Below, one piece after another: positions 1 through 41,263 of a stretch of 64,000 bases of DNA. Where the stretch lies: contig OZ022506.1 in NCBI GenBank assembly GCA_963989385.1, positions 12,047,841 to 12,111,840 on the forward strand, read 5' to 3'. Within the stretch, counting starts at the first letter, position 1. Every line of letters begins with the position of its first letter. The notes under the pieces were generated by a model. The model searched no databases. It was not told where the DNA came from and saw only the letters and a list, made by a program, of their open reading frames with translations. This DNA is from Ctena decussata (lineage: Eukaryota > Mollusca > Bivalvia > Lucinida > Lucinidae). The position numbers were made by a program, and so were the translations under genes.

Positions 1-456
1 CTCAGTAAAATGAAACAAGATCAACCATGGATATATAAAAGAAAAGCACATTTCTCATGTTTTCAGTTCGTGTCCTAATGTGATATCTCTCAGCGGTAAT
101 GCTAGTGAGTAGTGATAAAACTTGATTCTAAAAATACGGCAATTACGCGATAGCTGGAGAAATACCATCCGCGGTGATGTTCGGTTTTCTTCGCTGGGGG
201 TTTATAAAATGTCTGATTACTGGGTGTATGACCTCAAATCTTGTTGGTCATATATGATAAGACTACATCGATTCAGACGGTTTATGGCAAACGCTGTTAA
301 CGACAACCGCAAAACGAATTGTGCACACGAAGTGATGACGTATTTTGCTACAATTTTCAAAAAGAAACAAAGAGATTGCGGAAGTGAATTTTAAGTTATT
401 ATCGTTTGAAAATCGGCAATTTTTTCTGAAATTTCGATAGCGAGGATTAGTTAAAC
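1..456. other. 5' flank of the piggyBac transposase gene, no gene recognised
   Basis: AT-rich sequence before the transposase start. A 90-codon open stretch at 122-394 has no recognisable domain and I do not call it a gene. No TTAACCC-type left terminus was found here, so the left end of the transposon probably lies before the window. This stretch may hold the transposase promoter and 5' UTR (inference). Confidence 0.4.
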
Positions 457-2217
457 ATGGCGGATAGTTCGTATGGGAGTGACTGGAGCGGATTTAGTGA
501 CGATGAGGTGGAAAGAGCGGTAAGAAATGCCGAAAATCGGCAAAACAGGCAATTTGACAATAGTGATATTGATTCAGACTGGGAAGTTTCCGAGGGCTCG
601 GACCTGTCGTCGGCCGACGAATCGTCAGAAAGTGACCCAGAAAATTCTTCTAGTAGTGACTCGGATGATGATGATGGAGGAGAGATAGGATTAGTCTGGT
701 CAGATAACTTGAGGAATATTTCTACCAGAGAATTTCAACAACCTGTTGGGCCAACACATGACCTTGAACCAGGGTCTCATCCACTGGACTTCTTTTATTT
801 GATTTTTGATGAAGCCTTCTTTGACCGGATTGCTGGCCAGACAAATCTGTATGCTACACAGTGCCAGGTAGCCAGGCCTGACCCAAGATGGGCTCCAACA
901 AGTCCTGAAGAAATCAAAGCTTTCATTGCCATACAGATTGTTATGGGCATTCACCAGCTACCTGAATACAGTCTGTACTGGGCCGACGACAAGAATCTGA
1001 ACGTCCCTGGGGTCGCAGAAGTCATGACTAAAGCCCGTTATGAGAAACTTGCTCAGTACATGCATTTGGTGGATAATAATCAGCAATTACCACATGATCA
1101 CCAGGATTATGACCCTCTTTTCAAAGTCAGGCCTTTGCTAACAATGATCAATGCGAACAGTCTCAGAGCCTATGTACCCGGTAGAGAGATGAGTATTGAC
1201 GAAGCAATGATTGGGTTCAAAGGACGAAGCTTGCTGAAACAATACATGCCTGGGAAGCCAACAAAATGGGGGATAAAGGTCTGGCAACTCTCTGAATCCT
1301 TGACGGGCTACACCTCACAGCTTCAAGTTTACACGGGAAGGAGAGAAGGAGGTGCTGACGCAAATGCCAGGGGCTTGGGGCATAGAGTTGTGTTTGACTT
1401 GTCAACGCCGTTCCACAACAAGAACTACCATCTGTACTTTGACAACTTTTTCACATCTCTTCCTCTAATGGAAGAGCTTCTTCAGAATGGTACATATGCA
1501 TGTGGGACACTTCGCCTGAATAGAAGGGGCCTTCCGGCTGCAGTGAGGCAGGTAAAGCTTCGCCGACAAGGTGACACTATGAAGAAGCAGAAGGGCAATA
1601 TGCTAATAACGGTGTGGAAGGACAAGCGGCAAGTGGCTCTTTTATCAACAAACCAGCAGCCCACCGAGACTTTGACCCAGCCAAGACGTGGAACACCGAT
1701 CATGAAACCAGATGCCATTTCCAACTACAACAGATACATGGGTGGAGTTGACCTGGCCGACCAACACAGGGCTTACTATTCTGTTGCTCGAGAAAATAAA
1801 AAGTGGTGGAAGTATGTTCTGAACTACTGCATAGACATAGCACTTATCAACGCCCACAGAATATACCTCTCCAGCAACCAGCCTCTGCCAAAGTCATCAC
1901 GCCAGTTCAGTCACCTGAATTTTAGGCTACAAGTGGCTGACGGTCTGCGAGCAGGATTTACGTCGAGAAAGAGGATGGCAGGATCCAAGGCCAACAAACG
2001 AGCTGCAAGACCGGTGTTAGCAGAAGTAAACTTGGGCCATCATGTCTTAGTTCACATTGAGGGGAGGAAAAGAGTCTGTGTCAGATGCTCAGCTCAGAAG
2101 GTGAAGACACCAAGAGGCGGACCGGTGGAGACGTCATTCAAATGCGGTGTGTGTGATGTACCTCTGTGTCGGAAGAATGGATGTTTTATTCAATACCACC
2201 AGCAACATTTGCAGTAA
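457..2217 (+). CDS. piggyBac-type transposase, intact
   Basis: A 586-residue single-exon protein ending in TAA; the ATG sits in a favourable context (AAACATGG). Residues 1-85 are acidic and Ser/Asp-rich, as in many piggyBac N-termini. From about residue 105 to 480 runs a DDE_Tnp_1_7-like fold. The three expected catalytic aspartates are visible: D248 in MSIDEAMIGFKGRS, D329 in YFDNFFTSLPL and D432 in RYMGGVDLAD. The C-terminus is a cysteine/histidine-rich domain with C541, C544, C563, C566, C571, C576 and H581/H584, typical of the DNA-binding zinc domain that recognises transposon ends. The family excises and inserts DNA at TTAA. There is no internal stop or frameshift, so it is either a recently active copy or a domesticated one. 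A candidate right terminus follows at 3199-3217. The piggyBac-type MITEs at 12049, 43466 and 51088 are possible substrates of this or a related enzyme (inference). Confidence 0.93.
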   Translation: MADSSYGSDWSGFSDDEVERAVRNAENRQNRQFDNSDIDSDWEVSEGSDLSSADESSESDPENSSSSDSDDDDGGEIGLVWSDNLRNISTREFQQPVGPTHDLEPGSHPLDFFYLIFDEAFFDRIAGQTNLYATQCQVARPDPRWAPTSPEEIKAFIAIQIVMGIHQLPEYSLYWADDKNLNVPGVAEVMTKARYEKLAQYMHLVDNNQQLPHDHQDYDPLFKVRPLLTMINANSLRAYVPGREMSIDEAMIGFKGRSLLKQYMPGKPTKWGIKVWQLSESLTGYTSQLQVYTGRREGGADANARGLGHRVVFDLSTPFHNKNYHLYFDNFFTSLPLMEELLQNGTYACGTLRLNRRGLPAAVRQVKLRRQGDTMKKQKGNMLITVWKDKRQVALLSTNQQPTETLTQPRRGTPIMKPDAISNYNRYMGGVDLADQHRAYYSVARENKKWWKYVLNYCIDIALINAHRIYLSSNQPLPKSSRQFSHLNFRLQVADGLRAGFTSRKRMAGSKANKRAARPVLAEVNLGHHVLVHIEGRKRVCVRCSAQKVKTPRGGPVETSFKCGVCDVPLCRKNGCFIQYHQQHLQ

Positions 2218-3198
2218 GGAAAAAAACTATGAAACTCTCACAGATGTAAAGATGACAACTTTATTGTGTATGTGTCTGAAGTCGATGTACATATATATAG
2301 GATGTAGTCTGTAGGCTTTGTGTTTTCTTTTGATGTGAAGCAATGGAATATTTTTGTGTGTGTGTGAAGTGATGGAATATTTTTGTGTGTCTCATTCTGT
2401 CATTTGGAAGTTTAGTATCTTGTGAGTGTATCTTCAGTGAAAGAAATGTATATATTGTGTTTGTGTAAAAAGGATTAAATTATTCATCTTTGAAGATCTG
2501 GATTTCAATTTATTCAGTTTGTGGAATGATGGATTACATTTCATTGTTTGGAGTTACTGAATCACACCGGTGAGTTTTTTTATGCATGTAGCCAAGACCT
2601 GCATGTCTCTATGACATTTGTGGCAAACATTTGCATGGAAATATTTATCCAAACAGTTGCAAAATTTTATGGTAACTAGAAATGAATAAGAAAATTCTCC
2701 TTGTCAAACACCCATATTTCAGTAAAAGTGATGGGGTATGACAAAGAGAATTTTCCAGTCCATTTTATTTTTAGTATTATCCTTTTATGTTTTGATAAAT
2801 ATTTTCAGTTTACTTGTATATACTGGGGATAAACCTTTTTCTGTAATATATGTGGTTATTTATACATAATAAGACAGAAAACTGGACAAAAAGGATTGAA
2901 CAGACTAAGAAACAACATTTTTTTTATATTTTTTTCCTTTATTTTCCACTATTACATATGTATTACTGCAAAATTTGGAAATACAAGTTACATCACTAAA
3001 AAGTTCAATTCTTTTCCTTGAAAAGGACATAAAAATCAACAAAATATCTTACCAAATACAACCACAATCATCATTTAAAAACAGGTGCTATCAGTTAGAA
3101 ATCACAGAAATCAAATTTATCAGAAATCGCATGAGGATAAGACAATACCTAGGTAATTATATTGGATAAGGATAATATGGCTTATCAGCAGCAGTTTC
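2218..3198 (+). other. transposase 3' UTR and 3' interior of the piggyBac element
   Basis: About 1 kb of non-coding AT-rich DNA between the stop codon and the candidate right terminus. It includes a short direct duplication of GAAGTGATGGAATATTTTTG near 2334-2392 and an inverted repeat at 2689-2757. No open frame of interest was found. Assignment to the transposon interior depends on the 3199-3217 terminus being real. Confidence 0.4.
2689..2757. repeat. inverted repeat, about 25-bp arms
   Basis: The left arm AGAAAATTCTCCTTGTCA and the right arm TGACAAAGAGAATTTTCC face each other across a short spacer that also partly pairs (CACCCAT / ATGGGGT). It forms a long hairpin downstream of the transposase gene. 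It could act in 3'-end formation or as a transposase binding site; function unknown. Confidence 0.6.
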
Positions 3199-3217
3199 AT
3201 AAGTGCAATAGGGTTAA
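3199..3217. repeat. candidate right terminus of the piggyBac element with TTAA
   Basis: The sequence AAGTGCAATAGGGTTAA has the GGG-TTAA junction expected at a piggyBac right end (TTAA target duplication at 3214-3217). The matching left end (TTAACCCTATTGCAC) was not found in positions 1-456, so this is a one-sided call. Confidence 0.4.
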
Positions 3218-3389
3218 ATCTAGACCAAATTTGAAACTGGGCAATGTAAGGTCAAAAACTAGGTCACTAGGTCAGGTCTTAGAAAAACCAATGTGAAAGC
3301 TCCAGAGCAATTGTAATCAATTTATGCAGTTTTTCAGTTAGTTAAATAAAAAAAAGCACAGGGTGCCGCCATTTACTTTCTCCTGATCA

Positions 3390-3712
3390 ATCTAGACACT
3401 TTCTGATGCTTGATATTGATCAGTTGTCTTAATGGACGAACACACTTTTGCTTTGGGAGAGACAGGTATCTCTTCATGGAAACACATTACCAAAGTCCAA
3501 TAGCATTGTATATAAAGCGCAAGATTCAGTGTGAGAAACAACAGTTTAGGACTTAGATGACAATTTCTTGTACCCACGATATCTCCTGAACCAATAGATG
3601 GAATCTCACCAAACTTGCATGGATACATCATTGGGTTAGGTTTAAGAGCTGATTATATTTTGGTGACCTTGACCTCATTTCCAAGTCGCTGGTGGACTTA
3701 GATGACATTTTT
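3390..3712 (+). repeat. minisatellite host array, left part
   Basis: Units contain phrases such as ACTTAGATGACA, TTTCTTGTACCCAC, CTCCTGAACCAATAGATGG and GACCTTGACCTCATTT. The array breaks off at 3712, where an H1 element is inserted, and resumes at 8706 with TTCTTGTACCC. It is the host of the H1 element and is related, in inverse orientation, to 56490-57688. Confidence 0.7.
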
Positions 3713-4266
3713 AGCTCACCTGAGCCGAAGGCTCACAGGTGAGCTTATAGTATAGGCAGGCATCCGTCGTACGTTGTCCGTCGTCCGTCCGTCCGTCAAC
3801 ATTTTCAAATGACATCTCCTCTGAAACTACAAGGCCCATTGTTACCAAATTTCATGTGTAGCATCTATAGGCAGGGGGAACCAATAATACTGTTTTTTAT
3901 CCAAATTGCTTTGGAACTTTGGTTGCTATGGCAACTTAAAGTTGCCATTGACTTGTATGGGAAAAATTGAAAATTTGCATTTATTGCTATGTCACTGCAG
4001 ATATTTTGACAAAACTTTTATAGAAATGTTCCTTTAGTAGTCCTCTATCAACCACATGAAATTTATGTAAATTGCACAATTTGGCTGGTTGCCATGGTAA
4101 CCGAATGGTTAAAAATAGAAAAAATATTCAAAAATCATCTCCTCAGAAACTATGCAAGCAATAAAGCTCAAACTTCACAGAAAGGATCTTGGTACTAGCC
4201 TCTATAAAAGTACTGTTTTTCTTGGCAATTGCTCTAGCGGTTTGGTTGCTATGGGAACTTAAAGTC

Positions 4267-4675
4267 ACACTGGTCTGGCATTCATCACAGGCAACGAAGG
4301 CAACATACTATAAAACTTGATTTTTTTCGCATATCTCTTCGATTAACTTCAAACTATTATTCTTACGGACCTGGCGATTTGTCATACCTCTTAGTCAGAC
4401 CAGATTTTTGAAGAAATTCCGTCTAGTATATATGCAGTGCTTGAATAAGTTTCTTTATCGATTCGTTGCATAGACGTTGTAGTCCAGAAATTGTTTTCAA
4501 GCATTTCTTGAATATGCATATGAATTCAGTAAAACTTTTGATTCCTATTTCAAGAGCCGGGGATCGGATGGTCCGTGAGACTATACTTCTGAAACAAACT
4601 TGTCCTGATGAGCGGAACAAGCAAGATTCATGTACGTTGTCTTCGTTACCTGTGTTGAATGCCAGACCAGTGTGT
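4267..4675. mobile_element. TIR MITE inside H1, superfamily unknown
   Basis: The ends are a perfect 19-bp inverted repeat, CACACTGGTCTGGCATTCA and its complement. Similarity continues inward for over 20 more bases (CACAGGCAACGAAGGCAAC against its counterpart, few mismatches). The interior of about 320 bp is non-coding. Flanks match the uninterrupted H1 unit (ACTTAAAGT before, TTGCCATTGACTT after), so this is an insertion. The target duplication is at most a T or TT and does not identify a superfamily. Confidence 0.75.
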
Positions 4676-5479
4676 TGCCATTGACTTACAATGGCAAAAT
4701 GGAAAATTTGCATTTATTGCTATGTCACTGCAGATATTTTGACAGAACTTTCATTGAAATGTCCCATGAGTAGTCCCGAACCAGCCATATTAAATTACGG
4801 CAAAATGTTCAATTTGACTGGTTGCCATAGCAACCGAATAGTTAAAAATAGAAAAATATTAAAAAATCATCTCCGCAGAAACTCTGTGGCCAATAAAGCT
4901 CAAACTTTACAGAAATGATCTTAGTAATAACCTCTATAGAATTACTGTTTTTCATGGCAATTGCTCAAGCACTTTGGTTGCTATGGCAACTTATAATTTC
5001 CATTGACTTATAATGGGGAAAATGGAAATTGGCAATTTTTGCTATCTCACTTCAGTTATTTGGATTTTTTTTCCACAGAAATGTTTCTTGAGTAGTCTTC
5101 TACGATTCCTTTGAATTTTGACCAAATCGCTGAATTTGATTGGTTGCAATGGCAAAATATAGGGTAAATTTTAGACAAAAATATTCAAAAATCTTCTCCT
5201 CAGAAGGCATAAGAGGTATGAAGCTGATACTTTGCATACATGTAAATGACATTAGCCTCTACATAAATTATGTTTTTTTCTTCCAATCCCATGAGAACTC
5301 TGGTTGCTATGGCAGCTTATAGTTTCCATTGACTTATAATGGGGAAAGTGAAAATTGGCAATTTTTGCTGTCTCACACCAGTTATTTAGAATTTTTATGC
5401 CCCCGCCACGAAGTGGGGAGGGGCATATAGTTTTGCCCTCGTCCTTCCGTACGTACATACGTACGTACATACGTACGTC

Positions 5480-7320
5480 CGTCACACTTTGTAGTACTGT
5501 TCTTGTCTCCGCAACTCCTCCTACAGTATTCGATGCAGGGAGTTGAAACTTGGAACACAGTTCAGTCATGCATTGAACATGTGCATAAAGGAAACATAAC
5601 TTTGATTAAGATCTTTATTGCAGAATTATGTCCCCTTGAATAATAAACATATTTTGACCATATTTCACATCTGAGTACTGTTCTTGTCTCCGCAACTCCT
5701 CCTACAGTATTTGATAAAGGGAGTTGAAACTTGCAACACAGTTCAGACATGCATTGAACATGTGCGTAAAGGAAACAGAACTTTGATTAAGGTCTTGGTT
5801 GCAGAATTATGTCCCCTTGAATAATATACATATTATAACCATATTTCACATTTGAGTACTGTTCTTGTCTCCGCAACTCCTCCTACAGTATTTAATGTAG
5901 GGAGTTGAAACTAGCAACACAGTTCAGATATGCATTGAACATGTGCATAAAGGAAACAGAACTTTGATTAAGGTCTTTATTGCAGAATTATGTCCCCTTG
6001 AATAACATAAATATTTTGACCATATTTCACATTTGTAGTACTGTTCTTGTCTCTGCAACTCCTCCAATTGTATATGATGTAGGGATTTGAAGCTTGTAAC
6101 ACAGTTCAGACATGCATTGAACATGTGCATAAAGGAAACAAAACTTTGATTCAGGTCATTATGGCAGAATTACACCCCCTTGAATGACATGCATATTTTG
6201 ACCATATTTCACACTTTGTAGTACAACATTCTTGTCTCTGCAACTCCTCCAATAGTATTTGATGTAGGGATTTGAAACTTGCAACACAGTTCAGACATGC
6301 ATTGAACATGTGCATAAAGGAAACAGAACTTTCAGTTAGGTCTTTATTGCAGAATTATGTCCCCTTGAATAACATACATATTTTGACCATATTTCCATAG
6401 CTTAAATACAATCCCCCCTTTTATCGTCGCTCTAGCGGCCTCATTCATTAACAGATTTTGGTATTACATCACAGCTTTATTGGATATGACAGTACCTTGA
6501 ACAACTTTGCGTTTCAGGTTTGTAGGATGAAGGTCAAGGTCACAGTTGCTATTTTCAGAAAAACTAGGGCATTGCTCCAGTGACCATATTTCACATCTGA
6601 GTACTGTTCTTGTCTCCGCAACTCCTCCTACAGTATTTGATATAGGGAGTTGAAACTTGCAACACAGTTCAGACATGCATTGAACATGTGCATAAAGGAA
6701 ACAGAACTTTGATTAAGGTCTTGGTTGCAGAATTATGTCCCCTTGAATAATATACATATTATAACCATATTTCACATTTGAGTACTGTTCTTGTCTCCGC
6801 AACTCCTCCTACAGTATTTAATGTAGGGAGTTGAAACTTGCAACACAGTTCAGATATGCATTGAACATGTGCATAAAGGAAACAGAACTTTGATTAAGGT
6901 CTTTATTGCAGAATTATGTCCCCTTGAATAACATAAATATTTTGACCATATTTCACATTTGTAGTACTGTTCTTGTCTCTGCAACTCCTCCAATTGTATA
7001 TGATGTAGGGATTTGAAGCTTGTAACACAGTTCAGACATGCATTGAACATGTGCATAAAGGAAACAAAACTTTGATCCAGGTCATTATGGCAGAATTACA
7101 TCCCCTTGAATGACATGCATATTTTGACCATATTTCACACTTTGTAGTACAAAATTCTTGTCTCTGCAACTCCTCCAATAGTATTTGATGTAGGGATTTG
7201 AAACTTGCAACACAGTTCAGACATGCATTGAACATGTGCATAAAGGAAACAGAACTTTCAGTTAGGTCTTTATTGCAGAATTATGTCCCCTTGAATAACA
7301 TACATATTTTGACCATATTT
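5480..7320 (+). repeat. about 181-bp tandem array with a 926-bp higher-order duplication
   Basis: Each unit carries TTCTTGTCTCCGCAACTCC, GTTGAAACTTGCAACACAG, CATGCATTGAACATGTGC and TATGTCCCCTTGAATAA. A block starting CCATAGCTTAAATAC at 6395 recurs at 7321 with almost identical content, so several units plus a different downstream module were duplicated together with a period of 926 bp. Confidence 0.85.
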
Positions 7321-8130
7321 CCATAGCTTAAATACAATCCCACCTTTTATCGTCGCTCTAGCGGCCTCATTTATTAACAGATTTTGGTATTACATCACAG
7401 CTTTATTGGATATGACAGTACCTTGAACAACTTTGCGTTTCAGGTTTGTAGGATGAAGGTCAAGGTCACAGTTGCTATTTTCAGAAAAACTAGGGCATTG
7501 CTCCAGTGCTTTCATTTATAGATCGATTTTGATGTAACTTCACATAAATGTTAAGTTTAACAATATCTTGAATAAATTACTGTTTCAGCACCGCAGGTCC
7601 AAGGTCAAGGTCACAGTTGCTATTTTTAGGAAAAAACTTTATCATTCCTCTACTCCTCTATTCATTGACAATTTTTATGTAACTTCACTCAAATGTTTAG
7701 TGTGACAATATCTAGGACAAGTTCGTGATCCAGAATTTCAGGGTAAAGGTCAAGGTCATATTTGCTATTTTAGAAAATATGCTGTCATCCCTCTGGAATG
7801 ATTTTGGCATAACTTGACCCAAATATTTAGCTGACAATATCTGGGACAAATTTACGTTTCATCATTGTAGGTCCAAGGTCAAGGTCACAGATGCTATTAT
7901 AGGTACATGTAAATCTTTGTCATGGTTCTAGCGCCTTTATTTATTAACTGATTTTGATAGAACTTCACACATATATTAAGTATGACAATATCTTGGACAA
8001 GTTAACCTTTCAGGGTTGTAGTTCCAAGGTCAAGGTCACAGTTGCTATTTTTAAGAAAAACTCAGTCATCCCTCTGGCACCTTTATTTATTGACAGATTT
8101 TGATGTAACTTCACACAAATATGTTTTAAC
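7321..8130 (+). repeat. AAGGTCAAGGTCACAG minisatellite units in H2
   Basis: Degenerate tandem units with the order TTTATTAACAGATTTTG, ACTTCACACAAAT, GACAATATCTTG, GGTCAAGGTCACAGTTGC. The unit layout resembles the 146-bp units at 15.5-28 kb, which belong to a different terminal family, so the two are distantly related arrays. Confidence 0.75.
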
Positions 8131-8705
8131 ACATTACTTTTCTAGTGAGGCATATGGCGGGGGCATTCATCACCTTTAGTGATTGTCTAGTTTTCTATAA
8201 AAATGTTCCTTGGGTAGTCTTCTATGATTCATATGAATTTTGCTGAATTTGATTGGTCGCCATGGCAAAATAAAGGGTAAATTTTTGAAAATATTACAAA
8301 ATCTTTTCCTCAGAAGCCATAAAAGGGATGAAGGTGATACTTTGCATACATGTCAATTACATTAGCCTTTCTCTAAATTATGTTTTATTTTACCGTTGCT
8401 GATGTGAATTTGTTGCTATGGCAACTTAGAGTTTCCACAGACTTACAATGGGGAAATTGGAAATATTGCATTTGTTTCTGTGTTACTGCAGATATTTTGA
8501 TAAAGCTTTACAAAAACGTTTCTGGAGTAGTCCTCTACCTGTCATATGAATTTTGCCTAAATCCCTGATTTTGATTGGTTGCCATGGCAACCGAAAGGCA
8601 ATATTTTCAATTTTTTTTATTGCTGTTGGGCATGTGGTTTTGTTGCTGTTTTTCCAACATAACCTCAGTGCTCAGGTGAGCGATATAGGGCCATTGGCCC
8701 TCTGG

Positions 8706-9730
8706 TTCTTGTACCCATAATATCTCCTGAACCAATTGATGGAATTTTACCAAACCTGCATGGATACATCATTGGGACAAGTTTAAGAGCTGATTATATT
8801 TTGATGACCTTGACCTCATTTTGAAGGTTACTGGAGGACTGAGATGGCAATTTCTTGTACCCTCAATTTCCGATGAACCAATAGATGGGACTTCACCAAA
8901 CTTGCAAGGATATATCATTTGGATAAGTTTAAAAACTGATCAGATTTTGGTGACCTTGACCTCATTTTCAAGGTCACAGGAGGACTTAGATGGCATTTTT
9001 TGTACCCACGATATCTTCTGAACCAATGGATGGACTTTCACCAAACTTGCATGGATACATCATTGGGACAAGTTTAAGAGCTGATTATATTATGGTGACC
9101 TTGACCTCATTTTCAAAGTCACTGGAGGACTTAGAAGACAATTTCTTGTACCCTCAAATTCTCATGAACCAGTTGATGGAATTTCATCAAACTTGCATGG
9201 ATACATTACTGGGACTAGCTTAAGAGCTGATCAGATTTTGGTGACCTTGACCTCATTTTCAAGGTCACAGGAGGACTTAGAAAATTTATTGATATATCTC
9301 ATAAGCCTTTGGCTTGATTTCCATGTTTATTTCATACATATACCTTCGGGATAATCTCAAGAGTTGACTGTCTTTTGATGATGTTGACCCCTTTTTCAAG
9401 GTTAAAAGCTAACTTAAAAATGTTTTTTTTTTTCTCTCTTCAAAATAAGATACATCTTGAACCAAGTGACAGATATTTATCAGACTTGCATGAATATAGC
9501 GTTGTGACAGGTTTAAGACATATTTAGTTGTTGGTGACATTGACCCATTTTTCAAGGACATAGTCTTCTATTTAGGATATCTTAAAAGTTTAGAACCAGT
9601 GGATGGATTTTCTCCAAACTTGCATAGATATTTTATTTGTACAGGCTTTTTATTCATTAGAGGGGATGGGAAATGGACAGGTGGGGGGGACATCAGTTTT
9701 TCTCTGAAAAACATTCCTAGTTTCTAATCG
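8706..9730 (+). repeat. minisatellite host array, right part
   Basis: Continuation of 3390-3712. Four or more units contain TTTCTTGTACCC, CCAAACTTGCATGGATAC, AAGAGCTGATTATATT and GTGACCTTGACCTCATTTTC. The end (about 9600-9730, with TTTTTATTCATTAGAGGGGA) matches the reverse complement of 56480-56560. Confidence 0.8.
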
Positions 9731-9996
9731 GTTCCAGTAATTTTCATCTATTGTAAGTGTTCATTACTAGAGGTAGTCCTACAGTGGCAGAATTGTAGAA
9801 AAAAATTGTGTGCAGCAGTTAAAAATAGATTATTATTCCTGGTTCTCGGTTTCATAATGGGTTACTCATAGTGGTGGGCCAATGATCGATTATAATCGAA
9901 AGTCAGTTGGTTTGTGCAGCCGATTACCGCCCCCAAAAACTGAAAAATGTCAGGGAAAAATTAGAGAAGTCAGGAAATTTTGAAGTGGAATATAAA

Positions 9997-10153
9997 TGAG
10001 CCACGACACGAGAAAACCAACAAAGTGGTTTTGCGTCCAGTGCAAACTTAGACCCTTAGCAAAGAGTCTGAGCGGACTGGGTGGATGCTTAGACTGACCT
10101 GAGTCTGGGCTGGGGGCACAACCACATTGTTGGTTTTCTTGTGTTGTGGCTCA
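9997..10153. mobile_element. fold-back MITE family F1, shortened copy
   Basis: Starts TGAGCCACGACACGAGAAAA and ends with its near complement TTTTCTTGTGTTGTGGCTCA. It is a shortened member of the palindromic family whose full copies are 238 bp (34620, 39674, 49664). It lies 40 bp before LIAS exon 2. Confidence 0.8.
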
Positions 10154-10193
10154 AAGGCAACCCTGAACCTGTACATGCTGCTTTATTTTGCAG

Positions 10194-40482
<30,289 letters not shown>

Positions 40483-40647
40483 AAAAGAATCTCATGAAAT
40501 CTTGTTTCCTTGGATACTGACAATTTTTGATTTGCTTGAGACTATTCAAAGAGAGACATATGTATTACTTTTAAACATTGACAGAAGTGGCGGCATGTAC
40601 CACAGCTTCAGTGGCGCAGTAAACTTTTGTCAGGCTTTCTTGTACGG

Positions 40648-40750
40648 TAATGTGGGTATATATTGGGACACCTAAAATAATGAATTTTCCATTTGGGACA
40701 AATGGAAAATTAATTACTTTAGGTGTTCCAATACTTACTTAAGCACATTA
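40648..40750. mobile_element. fold-back MITE family F2, copy 2
   Basis: GTATATATTGGGACACC ... GGTGTTCCAATACTTAC with centre CCATTTGGGACAAATGG. Lies 165 bp past the LIAS stop, so it may be in the 3' UTR. Confidence 0.8.
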
Positions 40751-41263
40751 GGGTAATATAGGCACCTCTTTGTGACAATGCCCAACAGGTGAGACACAGC
40801 ATTTTCCATATGATCCATGTTCAGTCTCAGAAATGGTTACTTTTGGAGATACACAGGGAAATGTGTTTACTATGTCAGTACAACCACAACTAAGATGGAA
40901 ATTTCTGACTGAATATGAGTTCGCCTTTTAGACTTTTATGTAGATCTATGTACTGTATTGGCTGATGATACCAATGAGCTGGTCTCACAGTGCTGAAGTA
41001 AATCTGTTTATATGGGGAACTTCTTTCGCAGCAAAAGTGCTATTTTAAGTCTGACATGAACCTTTATCATAAATTGTTTAATAACAGTTGATGTGTATGT
41101 TGTCTGCAAACTTTTTGTGTTCAACCCCAGATTAGAGCCCTACCAGATCAAGTCTGTGGCGGTACAATTATAATCACCTTTGTCTGTCTGTCCATCCATC
41201 TGGCTGTCCATCATGCTTTTTATGATTCTTATGATTCTTTAGTCATACACAGCATACAAACAT
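40751..41263. other. downstream of LIAS, nothing recognised
   Basis: Possible 3' UTR and flank. No convincing polyadenylation site or gene was identified. Confidence 0.4.

Larger units (their letters stand above)
5397..8190 (+). mobile_element. H2 Helentron-like non-autonomous element
   Basis: The 5' end ATGCCCCCGCCACGAAGTGG forms a hairpin with GGGGCAT just downstream, followed by a GTACGTACATACGTAC tract (5448-5480). Near the 3' end the first 11 bases recur inverted as GGCGGGGGCAT (8155-8165). A small hairpin (CACCTTTAGTG) and the terminus CTAG before TTTT follow. The interior has about 181-bp tandem units, then units carrying AAGGTCAAGGTCACAG. It is inserted in a T run within an H1 unit (TTATTTAGAATTTTT ... 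TTTTCTATAAAAATG). It encodes no protein. Confidence 0.78.
3713..8705 (+). mobile_element. H1 Helentron-like non-autonomous element (interrupted)
   Basis: The 5' end is AGCTCACCTGAGCCGAAGG, a short hairpin followed by a GTCCGTCC-type tract near 3770-3795. The interior has units containing GGTTGCTATGGCAACTTA. Near the 3' end the 5' terminus recurs inverted (CTCAGGTGAGC, 8672-8682), followed by the hairpin AGGGCCATTGGCCCT and the terminus CTGG before TT. This sub-terminal inverted repeat plus 3' hairpin is the known architecture of Helentron-associated elements (HINE/DINE/pearl). Removing 3713-8705 restores the flanking minisatellite unit (GACATTT joined to TTCTTGTACCC). It encodes no protein and is itself interrupted by a MITE at 4267-4675 and an H2 element at 5397-8190. 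Confidence 0.75.

Noticed and set aside
122..394. 90-codon open reading stretch upstream of the transposase
   Set aside because: No start context, domain or composition to support coding; probably non-coding flank.
4600..4620. CTGATGAG at 4605-4612, a possible hammerhead core
   Set aside because: No GAAA after a stem II and no matching stem I; the surrounding sequence belongs to the TIR MITE.
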